Assembly (NCBI RefSeq): GCF_025060895.1
Contig: NZ_JANZKV010000057.1
Location: 1-64,000 of the forward strand
Source: Stieleria sedimenti
Lineage (GTDB): Bacteria; Planctomycetota; Planctomycetia; Pirellulales; Pirellulaceae
Direction of reading: 5' to 3'
Length of the DNA: 64,000 nucleotides
The notes below the pieces were generated by a model. The model saw only the letters and a list, made by a program, of their open reading frames with translations, ran no database searches and was not told the origin of the DNA. Shown piece after piece: positions 36,471 through 43,653 of this stretch. The translations under genes were made by a program, and so were the position numbers. Every line of letters starts with the position of its first letter. Within the stretch, counting starts at the first letter, position 1.

Positions 36471-37823
36471 TCAGCACTTGCGAATTTTTTCGCGATTGCT
36501 GATGCTCGCCGTGGCGTTGCGGGTGTCGATGACCAGAGGGGCATGCTTGACGATTGCTTCGTAGTCGAAGGCGGTGTGGTCGGTGGCGATCAGGACGGCG
36601 TCTTGGGACTGTAGGAACTCGGGGGTGAGGTCTTGGCTTTCCATCGCCGGCAGGTCGTAGTGACGCATTTCTGGTAGGCTCGCGACGTGTGGGTCGCTGT
36701 AGGTCAGGTCGGCGCCGAGTTCTAAGAGCAGTTCCATCAGTTCGAACGATGGGCTTTCACGCGGGTCGTCGACGTCTTTCTTGTAGGCGACTCCTAACAG
36801 GCAAATCTTGCTGCCGCGGATCGGCTTCTGGACTTCGTTGAGGAATTTGGCGGACTGCGAAACCACGTAGTTGGGCATCGCGCGGTTGACTTCGCCGGCC
36901 AACTCGATGAAACGGGCGTTTAAACCCTGCTTGCGAGCGAGCCATGAGAGATAAAACGGATCAATCGGAATGCAGTGACCGCCGAGCCCCGGTCCGGGAT
37001 AGAACGCTTGAAAGCCGAACGGTTTGGTCTTCGCCGCGTTGATCACTTCCCAGACGTCAATGTCCATTCCATCGAAAATGGTCTTGAGTTCGTTGACCAA
37101 TGCGATGTTGACGGCCCGGTAGATGTTCTCCAAAACCTTCGCCGCTTCGGCGACTTCGCAGCTGCTGACCGGGATGACTCCGGCGACGGCCGACTCGTAC
37201 AATGCTTTGGCGATTTGGAGACTGGTTTCGTCGATGGCGCCGACCACTTTGGGGATCCCGGCGGCTGAGAAATCGGGGTTGCCGGGGTCTTCCCGCTCGG
37301 GGCTGTAGGCGACGAAGAAGTCGACACCTGCTTTCAGGCCGGACTTTTCCAGAATCGGGACCATGACGTCGCGTGTCGTCGTCGGGTAGGTCGTACTTTC
37401 AAGCACGACGAGCTGTCCTGGACGCAGTGCTTTGGCGATCGCTTCACAGGTGCCGACGACGTATTTCAAGTCGGGGTCGCGGGCGTCGTCCAGCGGCGTC
37501 GGCACGCAGATCAGCAAGACGTCGGGCTCGCCGAGACGAGCCATGTCGGCGGTGGCGTCGAAGGCTTTCTTGTTTAGCCACGCGGCGATCTTTTCGTCGC
37601 CGATGTGTTTGATGTAACTCTTGCCCGCCAGTAGCGAATCGACCTTGGTTGCGTCGACGTCAAACCCGGTGCAAGAGAACCCGGCGTCAGTGAATGCGTC
37701 GATCAGCGGGAGACCGACGTAGCCGAGCCCGATGATGCCGACGTTGCACTTTCGTGTGGAGATGGATTCGAGAAGGGCTTGGCCGGACGCAGGAGAACTC
37801 GTGGGGTGGTTGGCGATGGACAT
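36471..37823 (-). CDS. UDP-GlcNAc/UDP-ManNAc 6-dehydrogenase family
   Basis: 450 residues. NAD-binding GIIGLGYVGLPLIDAF (29-44), the VLLICVPTPL strand (102-111), LVVLESTTYPTTTRD, and the catalytic segment FYPGPGLGGHCIPIDPFYL with Cys284. The GHCIPIDP form together with the neighbouring epimerase gene points to an N-acetylhexosamine dehydrogenase (WecC or WbpA/WbpO-like) rather than UDP-glucose dehydrogenase. The reaction is a two-step NAD-dependent oxidation of C6 to a uronate. ATG at 37823. Confidence 0.9.
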   Translation of the reverse strand: MSIANHPTSSPASGQALLESISTRKCNVGIIGLGYVGLPLIDAFTDAGFSCTGFDVDATKVDSLLAGKSYIKHIGDEKIAAWLNKKAFDATADMARLGEPDVLLICVPTPLDDARDPDLKYVVGTCEAIAKALRPGQLVVLESTTYPTTTRDVMVPILEKSGLKAGVDFFVAYSPEREDPGNPDFSAAGIPKVVGAIDETSLQIAKALYESAVAGVIPVSSCEVAEAAKVLENIYRAVNIALVNELKTIFDGMDIDVWEVINAAKTKPFGFQAFYPGPGLGGHCIPIDPFYLSWLARKQGLNARFIELAGEVNRAMPNYVVSQSAKFLNEVQKPIRGSKICLLGVAYKKDVDDPRESPSFELMELLLELGADLTYSDPHVASLPEMRHYDLPAMESQDLTPEFLQSQDAVLIATDHTAFDYEAIVKHAPLVIDTRNATASISNREKIRKC

Positions 37824-37843
37824 TTTAGATTAGCTGGAAGTGG

Positions 37844-37925
37844 GGGTGGCAAAACGATGGGGGCAAAACGATTAAGTCAGGGTGTCAGGAAGGCAGAATG
37901 ATACGGGGCAGAATGATGGGTGGGG
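37844..37925. repeat. dispersed ATCATTCTGCC/GCAAAACGATG repeat
   Basis: Well-preserved copy of the repeat described at 36383: two GCAAAACGAT words, then two GCAGAATGAT words, each pair about 16-20 bases apart. It abuts the perfect hairpin element that begins at 37929. Confidence 0.85.
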
Positions 37926-37928
37926 CAA

Positions 37929-37990
37929 GTGGGATAGGCTTCCAGCCTGTCGTCTTGGAATTGACAGGCTGGAAGCCTCTCCCACTTTTT
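37929..37990. repeat. palindromic element with 16-bp perfect arms and T-run
   Basis: AGGCTTCCAGCCTGTC (37936-37951) and GACAGGCTGGAAGCCT (37963-37978) are perfect inverted repeats around an 11-base loop, flanked by GTGGGAT and CTCCCAC, then TTTTT at 37986-37990. As RNA it would be a strong hairpin. Read on the plus strand it looks like an intrinsic terminator, but the genes here run on the minus strand. It is the best-preserved member of a dispersed family (20901, 41688, 43577, 52949). Confidence 0.85.
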
Positions 37991-38880
37991 TAGTGGCTAC
38001 TCGCTAGTAGTTGGTGCTTGGGTTGCCGGGGCGTTGAGCTTGCGGCGAGGACGTCTCCGACGGTTCCGAAGCTGTGGGCGTTCAGCATGCCGCGGAGGCG
38101 TTGTTCGGTTTTGGCTAGGCCGACGTAGTGGCGGAACTTGATGGACCGCTTGAGGCTTTCCATCTTGGGTTGCTCCGGGTCGAATTCCCAGGGATGGGTG
38201 TAGAACATCGCGGGGCGTCCGTGCTCGCGGACTTTGTCGATGGCTTTGAGCGTCAGCTTCAGCGGAAACAGCCGGAAGTAGCCCCCGCCGATGGGGATAT
38301 GGATGCGACCGCGACTCCAGGCGCTCGGCGGAAATTCTTGAATCGTGCCGTGCTCGGTGTCGATGTCGTGGATTTCTTTGGGTGCGTCGGCCAGACCGTA
38401 GCGGTCATGGCCGCCGATGGGGAAGATGCTGCTATCGATTCTAAAATCGTGTTCGGCCAGGATGTCGAGGGCCCACAGGGAGTCTTCGACGATCGAGAAA
38501 CTTGGTGCGCGGTAGGCGACGACTTTGATGCCGCTGGCGTCGGCGATGGCTTCTTTGCTGTCGGCGATGTCTTTGGCGAATTCTTCCGGCGTCAGGTCAT
38601 AGACGAGTTGGTGCCAATAGCCGTGCGAGGCGAGTTCGTGACCGGCGTGGGCGATACGGCGGACAAGATCCGGGTACCGCTCGGCGACCCAGCCGAGGAT
38701 GAAGAACGTGCCGCGGACGTCGTGCTCGTCGAAAATTGAGAGCAACTTGTCGGTGTTGTCTTCCACACGGCAGTCGTATTTGTCCCAGTCCTTGCGCGTG
38801 ACGCGATCGGCGAACGCAGAGACTTGGAAGTAGTCTTCGACGTCGACGGTTAAGGCGTTAGGAGTGTTGGGGGAGAGCAC
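37990..38880 (-). CDS. exosortase-associated polysaccharide deacetylase (NodB domain + DUF3473-like tail)
   Basis: 296 residues, GTG start at 38880. NALTVDVEDYFQVSAFADRV is the characteristic opening of the deacetylase found with XrtA-type exosortases. Metal-binding His residues are in HELASHGYWHQLVYDL; RAPSFSIVEDSLWALDIL and the C-terminal RPAMFYTHPWEFDPEQP with its conserved His complete the NodB fold. It removes N-acetyl groups from the polymer or its intermediates. Its presence links the sugar cluster to the exosortase gene 14 kb upstream. Confidence 0.92.
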   Translation of the reverse strand: MLSPNTPNALTVDVEDYFQVSAFADRVTRKDWDKYDCRVEDNTDKLLSIFDEHDVRGTFFILGWVAERYPDLVRRIAHAGHELASHGYWHQLVYDLTPEEFAKDIADSKEAIADASGIKVVAYRAPSFSIVEDSLWALDILAEHDFRIDSSIFPIGGHDRYGLADAPKEIHDIDTEHGTIQEFPPSAWSRGRIHIPIGGGYFRLFPLKLTLKAIDKVREHGRPAMFYTHPWEFDPEQPKMESLKRSIKFRHYVGLAKTEQRLRGMLNAHSFGTVGDVLAASSTPRQPKHQLLASSH

Positions 38881-39202
38881 GGGGGAAGGGGGAGTGGCAG
38901 AATGATGCGTGGGATGCTAGCGGGACGCGTGAGCGAGCGGCGCGTGGGGCTCAGGTTGTCACGCGCCACTGGCTGGCGCGGCGTGCTGGGGTAGGTGGTG
39001 ATGAAGGAATGGCAGAACGATACGGGGCAGAATGATGGTGGGACGGTAGCGGGAAGCGTGAGCGAGCGGCGTGTGGGGCCAAGTCATCACGCGCCACTGG
39101 CTGACGCCACGTGCTGGGATGGGGCGTGCTGGGGTGCAGTCCAATTCGTGACGCACAGCATCACCTGACTTTGCTAACAGCTAACCAGCTAACGGCTAAT
39201 AG
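38881..39202. repeat. two copies of long dispersed repeat, gene-free
   Basis: Contains two head-to-tail degenerate copies of a ~125-base unit: GGCAGAATGAT words, then GCGGGACGCGTGAGCGAGCG, then CACGCGCCACTGGCTGACGC and a closing CACGTGCTGG. The units begin near 38893 and 39009. The segment CGTGACGCACAGCATCACC near 39147-39166 belongs to a second, smaller palindromic family also seen at 40800 and 41068. No coding potential. Confidence 0.8.
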
Positions 39203-39763
39203 CTAAGTCTGGAAGACGTCGTTGACGTTGAGGGTCCATGCGGGGACGGCGGGGCTGCAGTCCAGGGTTTCGCCGAGTTGGTAGACTTCGATTTGCTTGC
39301 GGGACGGGTAGCGGTGGATCGTTTGGGTTTCGGGATCGACCAGCAGGACCAGTTTGGTGCCGGCGTCGAGCCACTGGAAGGCTTTGGATTCGACGCGCGA
39401 AAATCGGTCACTCGGGGAGAGGACTTCGACGGCCAGGTCGGGGGCGAGCGGCAAATAGGCGACTTCGTCTTTGATGGTTGCGTGACGTGCTTGGCTGACG
39501 AACGCGACGTCGGGTGCGAGGACGGTGTCGGGATCGGTTTCAATCCGGAAGCCTGTCTCAGCTGCATAAACAACGCCCAAACCGTTCGCGTCGACGTGCT
39601 GCATCAGCAGATGAGCCACGCGGACAGCGATGCGGCCGTGACGGCCTCCGGCGGGCGACATCATCCGTAATTCTCCTGCGACGAGCTCGTAGCGGTACCC
39701 GTCAGTGACCATGCCGAAGAGTTGCTCGGCAGTGGTTAGCGTGGGTGTCGTGCGGACAGGCAT
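39203..39763 (-). CDS. Uma2-family (DUF820) putative endonuclease
   Basis: 186 residues. GYRYELVAGELRMMSPAGGR is the N-terminal signature of the family. A PD-(D/E)xK-like core follows: VLAPDVAFVSQARH, then LAVEVLSPSDRFSRVESKAF with the Glu and Lys-type residues. Uma2 proteins are numerous in planctomycetes and cyanobacteria, often beside repeats; a nuclease activity is predicted from fold, but the role is unknown. It is embedded between blocks of dispersed repeats, and a second Uma2 gene lies 428 bases upstream. Confidence 0.88.
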   Translation of the reverse strand: MPVRTTPTLTTAEQLFGMVTDGYRYELVAGELRMMSPAGGRHGRIAVRVAHLLMQHVDANGLGVVYAAETGFRIETDPDTVLAPDVAFVSQARHATIKDEVAYLPLAPDLAVEVLSPSDRFSRVESKAFQWLDAGTKLVLLVDPETQTIHRYPSRKQIEVYQLGETLDCSPAVPAWTLNVNDVFQT

Positions 39764-40190
39764 GGGGAGAGTGGCAAAACGATGGGGGCAAAACGATGAA
39801 GACAGGAAGGCAGAATGATACGGGGCAGAATGATGGGTGGGATGCCAGCGGGACGCGTGAGCGAGCGGCGCGTGGGGGTCAGTGCATCACGCGCCACTGG
39901 CTAACGCCACGTGCTGGTGTGGGTGGTGAAGACAGGATGGCAGAATGATACGGGGCAGAATGATGGGTGGGGATGCCGGCGGGACGCGTGAGCGAGCGGC
40001 GTGTGGGGGTCAGGTCGTCACGCGCCACTGGCTAACGCGGCGTGCTGGGGTGGGTGGTGAAGACAGGATGGCAGAATGATACGGGGCAGAATGATGGGTG
40101 GGATGCCAGCGGGACGCGTGAGCGAGCGGCGCGTGGGGACCAGTGCATCACGCGCCACTGGCTAACGCCACGTGCTGGTGTGGGTGAGCG
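39764..40190. repeat. three tandem copies of the ~130-base dispersed repeat
   Basis: Three consecutive copies starting near 39772, 39930 and 40060, each with GGCAGAATGATACGGGGCAG, GATGCCAGCGGGACGCGTGA, GCGAGCGGCGCGTGGGG and CATCACGCGCCACTGGCTAA CGC... ending CACGTGCTGG. The core GGGACGCGTGAGCGAGCGG is at 39850, 39981 and 40111. The spacer is entirely repeat and carries no gene. Its reverse complement shares long words with the 208-bp array at 62.5-63.5 kb. Confidence 0.9.
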
Positions 40191-40727
40191 CTATCGAAAG
40201 AGTTTTTGCTGGTCGATGGTGATGGTGCAACCGTCTGTCAGGTTCACGGTCAGGCTTGCGGTTTCAATGGTTTGGGATATGTAGTGGCCGTGTTGGAGTG
40301 TCAATGGTGTCACAACACTTGTCTCGGTTTCGATGATCAAGTAGTGGGGAATTCTTTCGCGCTGGTAAAGTTCGCGTTTGTAGCCGAGGTCGTTGGTCCG
40401 GGTGGATGGCGAGAGGACTTCGATGACCATCGCAGGTAGCGATTGGAGATGCCGGTCGGGGATCTCTCCGCAGACGACCATCAGGTCAGGGCGAACAACG
40501 GTGTCATCGCTGACGACCCAATCCAGTTCCACGATGGCTTGGCAGTCACAGCTGTTGGCTTCGATCTCGGATTGAATCAGCCAGGCGAGTCGCGTGACCA
40601 GCAATTGGTGCCGACCGAAGGGCGACGGCGTCATCGCAATCGGTATCCCCTGATGCAATTCCCAGTCCCCCTGCCATTGGCAGTAGTCGCCGTAGGTGTA
40701 GTGGGGAAGGAAACTGGGTTGTGACAT
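40191..40727 (-). CDS. Uma2-family (DUF820) putative endonuclease
   Basis: 178 residues. Opens YTYGDYCQWQGDWELHQGIP and MTPSPFGRHQLLVTRLAWLI, then VVRPDLMVVCGEIP and MVIEVLSPSTRTNDLGYKRE, which carry the Asp, Glu and Lys of the restriction-endonuclease-like core. It is of the same family as the gene at 39203 but well diverged from it, so the two are not a recent duplication. Both genes and the repeats between them interrupt the exopolysaccharide gene order. Confidence 0.88.
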   Translation of the reverse strand: MSQPSFLPHYTYGDYCQWQGDWELHQGIPIAMTPSPFGRHQLLVTRLAWLIQSEIEANSCDCQAIVELDWVVSDDTVVRPDLMVVCGEIPDRHLQSLPAMVIEVLSPSTRTNDLGYKRELYQRERIPHYLIIETETSVVTPLTLQHGHYISQTIETASLTVNLTDGCTITIDQQKLFR

Positions 40728-40799
40728 CGGGACGGTGAACGGCTAGTGGCTAGTGGCTAGTGGTGGCAAAACGATGGGGGCAAAACGATGAAGACAGGC

Positions 40800-40850
40800 G
40801 TAGGTTACGCTGTGCGTGACAATAAGGACGTCATGCACAGCATGACCTAC
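40800..40850. repeat. imperfect 21-bp inverted repeat
   Basis: GTAGGTTACGCTGTGCGTGAC (left) and GTCATGCACAGCATGACCTAC (right) pair with three mismatches around a 9-base loop. Related fragments occur at about 39147 and 41068, so this is a second small palindromic family. Confidence 0.75.
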
Positions 40851-41463
40851 CCGAAAACCAAGGTGACACGGAATACTAGTGGTGGCAAAACGATGCGGGC
40901 AAAACGATGAAAGAATGATACGGGGCAGAATGATGGTGGGGATGTCAGCGGGACGCGTGAGCGAGCGGTGCGTGGGGGGAAAGACAGGAAAATGGGTGAC
41001 AAGAAAATGATTTGGGGACGCAACATTTTTCTGCCCCTGATTTTTCTGCCATTGCTCCGTCAGTCGATTTGTGATGCACAGCATCACCTACGCTGCCCAC
41101 CCTCTCCGTCCGGGCGGACTTCGTCCGCTTGGGTGACAGCATGTTTGCTTGCCCCCCGGGATGGATCGGTAAGTTAGTACGAATCCGGCGATTGGTGTAG
41201 CGGATTTCGGTTTCAAATCCCCAACCAAATCACCGTGTGTGGGTTTGGTTGGGATCGTGTGGTCGCACCAGTTGTGCAAGCCGGTTCAGCGATGGATCAC
41301 ATCGCGTGTGATCGATGTGATGTTGTTAGTGGAGTTTGGGTCGGGGTTAGGCTGTTGGGGGGATGGTGTTTGGCGGGTTTGCATTCACCGCGTTTGTGGC
41401 AGTGTGGGATAGGCTTCGAGTGCTTTGTCAACGCAAGTTTTAGGGTCAGCAAGAAAGTGGCGA

Positions 41464-41515
41464 AAGCTTCCAGCTTGCGTTTCACGAGTGAAACGAGACG
41501 GCAAGCTGGAAGCTT
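41464..41515. repeat. nested perfect hairpin, 15-bp arms
   Basis: AAGCTTCCAGCTTGC (41464-41478) is the exact reverse complement of GCAAGCTGGAAGCTT (41501-41515). Inside lies a second palindrome, GTTTCA-CGAG-TGAAAC (41479-41494). It is followed by ACCCCACTTTT. It is a diverged member of the GGCTTCCAGCC family, with AAGCTT in place of AGGCCT-type ends. Confidence 0.85.
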
Positions 41516-41687
41516 ACCCCACTTTTCACCCGTAACAGAGCACTAGTCTTTCATTGCGGTCGATGGGGGATGCTTTGAAGTTTGATTGGCGGGGGATCGA
41601 AGTTGCACGGGAACGGTTCGAACTCCTCTCGCTGCGCTCGCCACTCCTGCCAGGAGGGTGACTTGCGGGAACACGGGTGGCGGAGGC

Positions 41688-41777
41688 GTGGGATGGACTT
41701 CCAGCCTGTCATCGTCGTAGATGCTTGATGCGTATCGAAGCTGAAGAAGAGATTGACAGGCTGGGAGCCTATCCCGC
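41688..41777. repeat. dispersed palindromic element copy
   Basis: GTGGGATGGACTTCCAGCCTGTC at the left and GACAGGCTGGGAGCCTATCCC at the right, around a loop of about 45 bases, longer than the 11-base loop at 37936. Same family as 37929. Confidence 0.75.
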
Positions 41778-41780
41778 GAA

Positions 41781-41877
41781 TGGCAAGCTGGAAGCTTACC
41801 CCACTTTGGCAGGCTGGAAGCCTGGTCCACGTTGGCAAGCTGGAAGCTTACCCCACTTTGGCAAGCTGGAAGCTTGC
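41781..41877. repeat. tandem repeat, ~26-base unit x 3.7
   Basis: Units of the form TTGGCAAGCTGGAAGCTTAC CCCACT, with the second unit reading GGCAGGCTGGAAGCCTGGTC. Each unit is the right arm of the palindromic element, so the array looks like amplification of half an element. It ends 12 bases downstream of the sugar transferase stop. Two similar half-units lie at 43577-43646. Confidence 0.85.
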
Positions 41878-41888
41878 TATGGCGGTGA

Positions 41889-42878
41889 TCACTTGGGTCT
41901 GGATTTTCGGTCGATGCGGAGGCGGCGGGTGTCGCTCGATTCGGGTTTGAAGCTTGCTGTCGGGACGGCAACCATCGATTCGAATTCTTTCGTTGATGCA
42001 GACGACTTACAGGTCGACAGGGAGTCGATGGTTCGTGAGGTATGGCGACCGGATTCCGTCAGCCCGGCGGCCTCGATCACATCCTTGCGGCACAGCCCCA
42101 TCCAGCGTGTCACCACGCTGCCTCGAATGCCGATCATCCGCAGCACAGTCGCAAAAATCATTCGCAGGTCCAACCAGGCGTTGGCGTGCTCGATGTAGTG
42201 CAGGTCCAAGCACTGCTTTCGGCGGACATCGTCGATCGTGCAATCCGGTTCGAGGTTGATCTGAGCGACTCCAGTGATGCCTGGCTTCACGTTCGTGCGG
42301 GCGTAGTAGCCGCGAATGTGCGACGCCAGTTTTTCACAGATGCAGGGACGCTCCGGCCGCGGGCCGGTCAGCGACATGTCGCCGACGACGACGTTCCACA
42401 ATTGCGGCAACTCGTCCAGGTGGGTTTTACGCAAGAACCGTCCCAAAGGCGTGATCCGCGGGTCGCCTTTTTGACTCCATTTGGCTTGCCCATCCGCTTC
42501 GGCGTTTTGGTACATCGTCCGCAGTTTGAACACATCGAAGGTGGTGCGATTCAGACCGACACGTTCTTGGCGGTAGATGCCAGGCCCCTTGGATGTCAGC
42601 CGCACCAACGCGACCAACGCGAGGATTAATGGCGACACCAGCACCAACAAACATCCGGCAAACACGCGTTCACAACAGTGCTTGATGGGGAAATAGATCG
42701 GATGGGCCGAGCTGGATGCGACGCTTCGGGGCAAACGCGATGCATGTCCGCTTGCGCTGGATTCCCGGTCAACCGCTGTGGCGGAACGGCCCCTCGGCGA
42801 AACACGCACGGAGGGTTCGATCGCGATGGAGCTGTCAGAATCGGAGTCGTTGTAATCAAACACGTTAGCGTCCTTCAC
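41889..42878 (-). CDS. initiating sugar-phosphate transferase (WcaJ/WbaP-like)
   Basis: 329 residues, GTG start overlapping the EpsI stop (GTGA). A disordered Ser-rich N-terminus (1-60) is followed by one membrane segment (VFAGCLLVLVSPLILALVAL, 72-91) and the bacterial sugar-transferase domain: GPGIYRQERVGLNRTTFDVF, KLRTM, RITPLGRFLRKTHLDELPQL with the catalytic-type Asp155-Glu156, and MSLTGPRPERP. It moves a sugar phosphate onto undecaprenyl phosphate to start repeat-unit synthesis. A tail of about 60 residues beyond the domain is unassigned. It is the monotopic type, since the usual extra N-terminal helices are missing. Confidence 0.92.
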   Translation of the reverse strand: MKDANVFDYNDSDSDSSIAIEPSVRVSPRGRSATAVDRESSASGHASRLPRSVASSSAHPIYFPIKHCCERVFAGCLLVLVSPLILALVALVRLTSKGPGIYRQERVGLNRTTFDVFKLRTMYQNAEADGQAKWSQKGDPRITPLGRFLRKTHLDELPQLWNVVVGDMSLTGPRPERPCICEKLASHIRGYYARTNVKPGITGVAQINLEPDCTIDDVRRKQCLDLHYIEHANAWLDLRMIFATVLRMIGIRGSVVTRWMGLCRKDVIEAAGLTESGRHTSRTIDSLSTCKSSASTKEFESMVAVPTASFKPESSDTRRLRIDRKSRPK

Positions 42879-43513
42879 TTGATGTGTTGCTCAAGATGGG
42901 GCAATAAAGCAGCCAAAAATGACTGGCAAGGATTAAAGGATGATTCGATTGACGGCCCCGACAACTGAATTTTGTACAAGTCGTCTGTCAACCAGAATCG
43001 GGGATGTTCGGCGGCCACCCATTCGTCACCGCTGCTCCATCCGTACCAAACTTCGAACTTAGAACTCGGGTCGTTGTTGCGGGTGAACTCAACCGACCAG
43101 AACTGGTTTCGTTGATTCGGGGTTTCAACCGTCTCAACCAATCGATCTCGCGTCTGCTTGGTGCCTTCGGAGGAGTAGCAGACTTCGGGCGTATGGACCG
43201 CGATCGGGCCGCGAGGGCCGTACATCACGGCCACGTGCACGAGCGTCTTGGTCAGCTCGTGCCGATAAACGTTCCTGAAGGAACCGTAACAGCGAAGCAT
43301 CTGCAGCGATTTCTCATCCAGGTCGCCATCTTCAACCAACGTCCACTCACCAAGTTTCTTGGGCAATTCTTTCAGTGCCGCTCCGGTGGCTTCCTTGTCT
43401 TGCTCGATCGCCCAGCGACCATCAAGCACACCGTGGACGACACCGGACAGCAGCGTCAGCACCAGAAGTGCGGCGATGGCGTGGCGGCGGGAGGAAATCG
43501 CGGGGTTGGGCAT
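42875..43513 (-). CDS. EpsI/DUF3485-family exosortase-associated protein
   Basis: 212 residues. An N-terminal membrane segment (HAIAALLVLTLLSGVVHGVL, about 11-30) is followed by an exported domain: LPKKLGEWTLVEDGDLDEKS, MLRCYGSFRNVYRHE, VHVAVMYGPRGPIAVHTPEV CYSSEG and EVWYGWSSGDEWVAAEHPRF. The HTPEVCY segment is the hallmark of EpsI proteins, which accompany exosortases either as fusions or as neighbours. The function is not established; it is thought to act with the exosortase or with EPS export. Here it is a separate gene coupled to the sugar transferase. Confidence 0.9.
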   Translation of the reverse strand: MPNPAISSRRHAIAALLVLTLLSGVVHGVLDGRWAIEQDKEATGAALKELPKKLGEWTLVEDGDLDEKSLQMLRCYGSFRNVYRHELTKTLVHVAVMYGPRGPIAVHTPEVCYSSEGTKQTRDRLVETVETPNQRNQFWSVEFTRNNDPSSKFEVWYGWSSGDEWVAAEHPRFWLTDDLYKIQLSGPSIESSFNPCQSFLAALLPHLEQHIK

Positions 43514-43576
43514 GACGTGGCGTAAGCTTCTCGCTTGCGATTCTGGGTTGGAGTGATTGGATGGGTTGGTTGGTAT

Positions 43577-43646
43577 TGACAGGCAGGATGCCTATCCCAC
43601 TTTGGCAAGCTGGAAGCTTACCCCACTTTGGAAAGCTGGAAGCTTA
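43577..43646. repeat. half-copies of the palindromic element
   Basis: GACAGGCAGGATGCCTATCC followed by two units TTTGGCAAGCTGGAAGCTTA and TTTGGAAAGCTGGAAGCTTA. It lies between the TPR protein stop and the EpsI start, within a 140-base spacer. Confidence 0.75.
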
Positions 43647-43653
43647 ACTCAAT

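Larger units (their letters stand above)
40728..41888. other. 1.16-kb gene-free, repeat-rich region
   Basis: Holds, in order: GCAAAACGATG/GCAGAATGAT repeat words (40762-40795 and 40882-40935), a hairpin (40800-40850), another GGGACGCGTGAGCGAGCGG copy (40950), a GTGATGCACAGCATCACC palindrome (41068-41085), a nested hairpin (41464-41515), a copy of the GGCTTCCAGCCTGTC palindrome (41688-41777) and a ~26-base tandem repeat (41781-41877). I find no tRNA-like or convincing coding sequence. Confidence 0.75.

Noticed and set aside
37929-37990. Intrinsic terminator of the local operon
   Set aside because: The hairpin plus T-run reads on the plus strand, whereas both flanking genes are on the minus strand; the sequence is a member of a dispersed repeat family.
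38885-41140. Short repeated frames whose products share words such as IILPRIVLP and DASGTRERAARG
   Set aside because: These are translations of the dispersed intergenic repeat, not proteins.
41160-41240. tRNA-like sequence (GGTTTCAAATCCCC)
   Set aside because: A T-arm-like word is present, but I could not form acceptor and anticodon stems around it.
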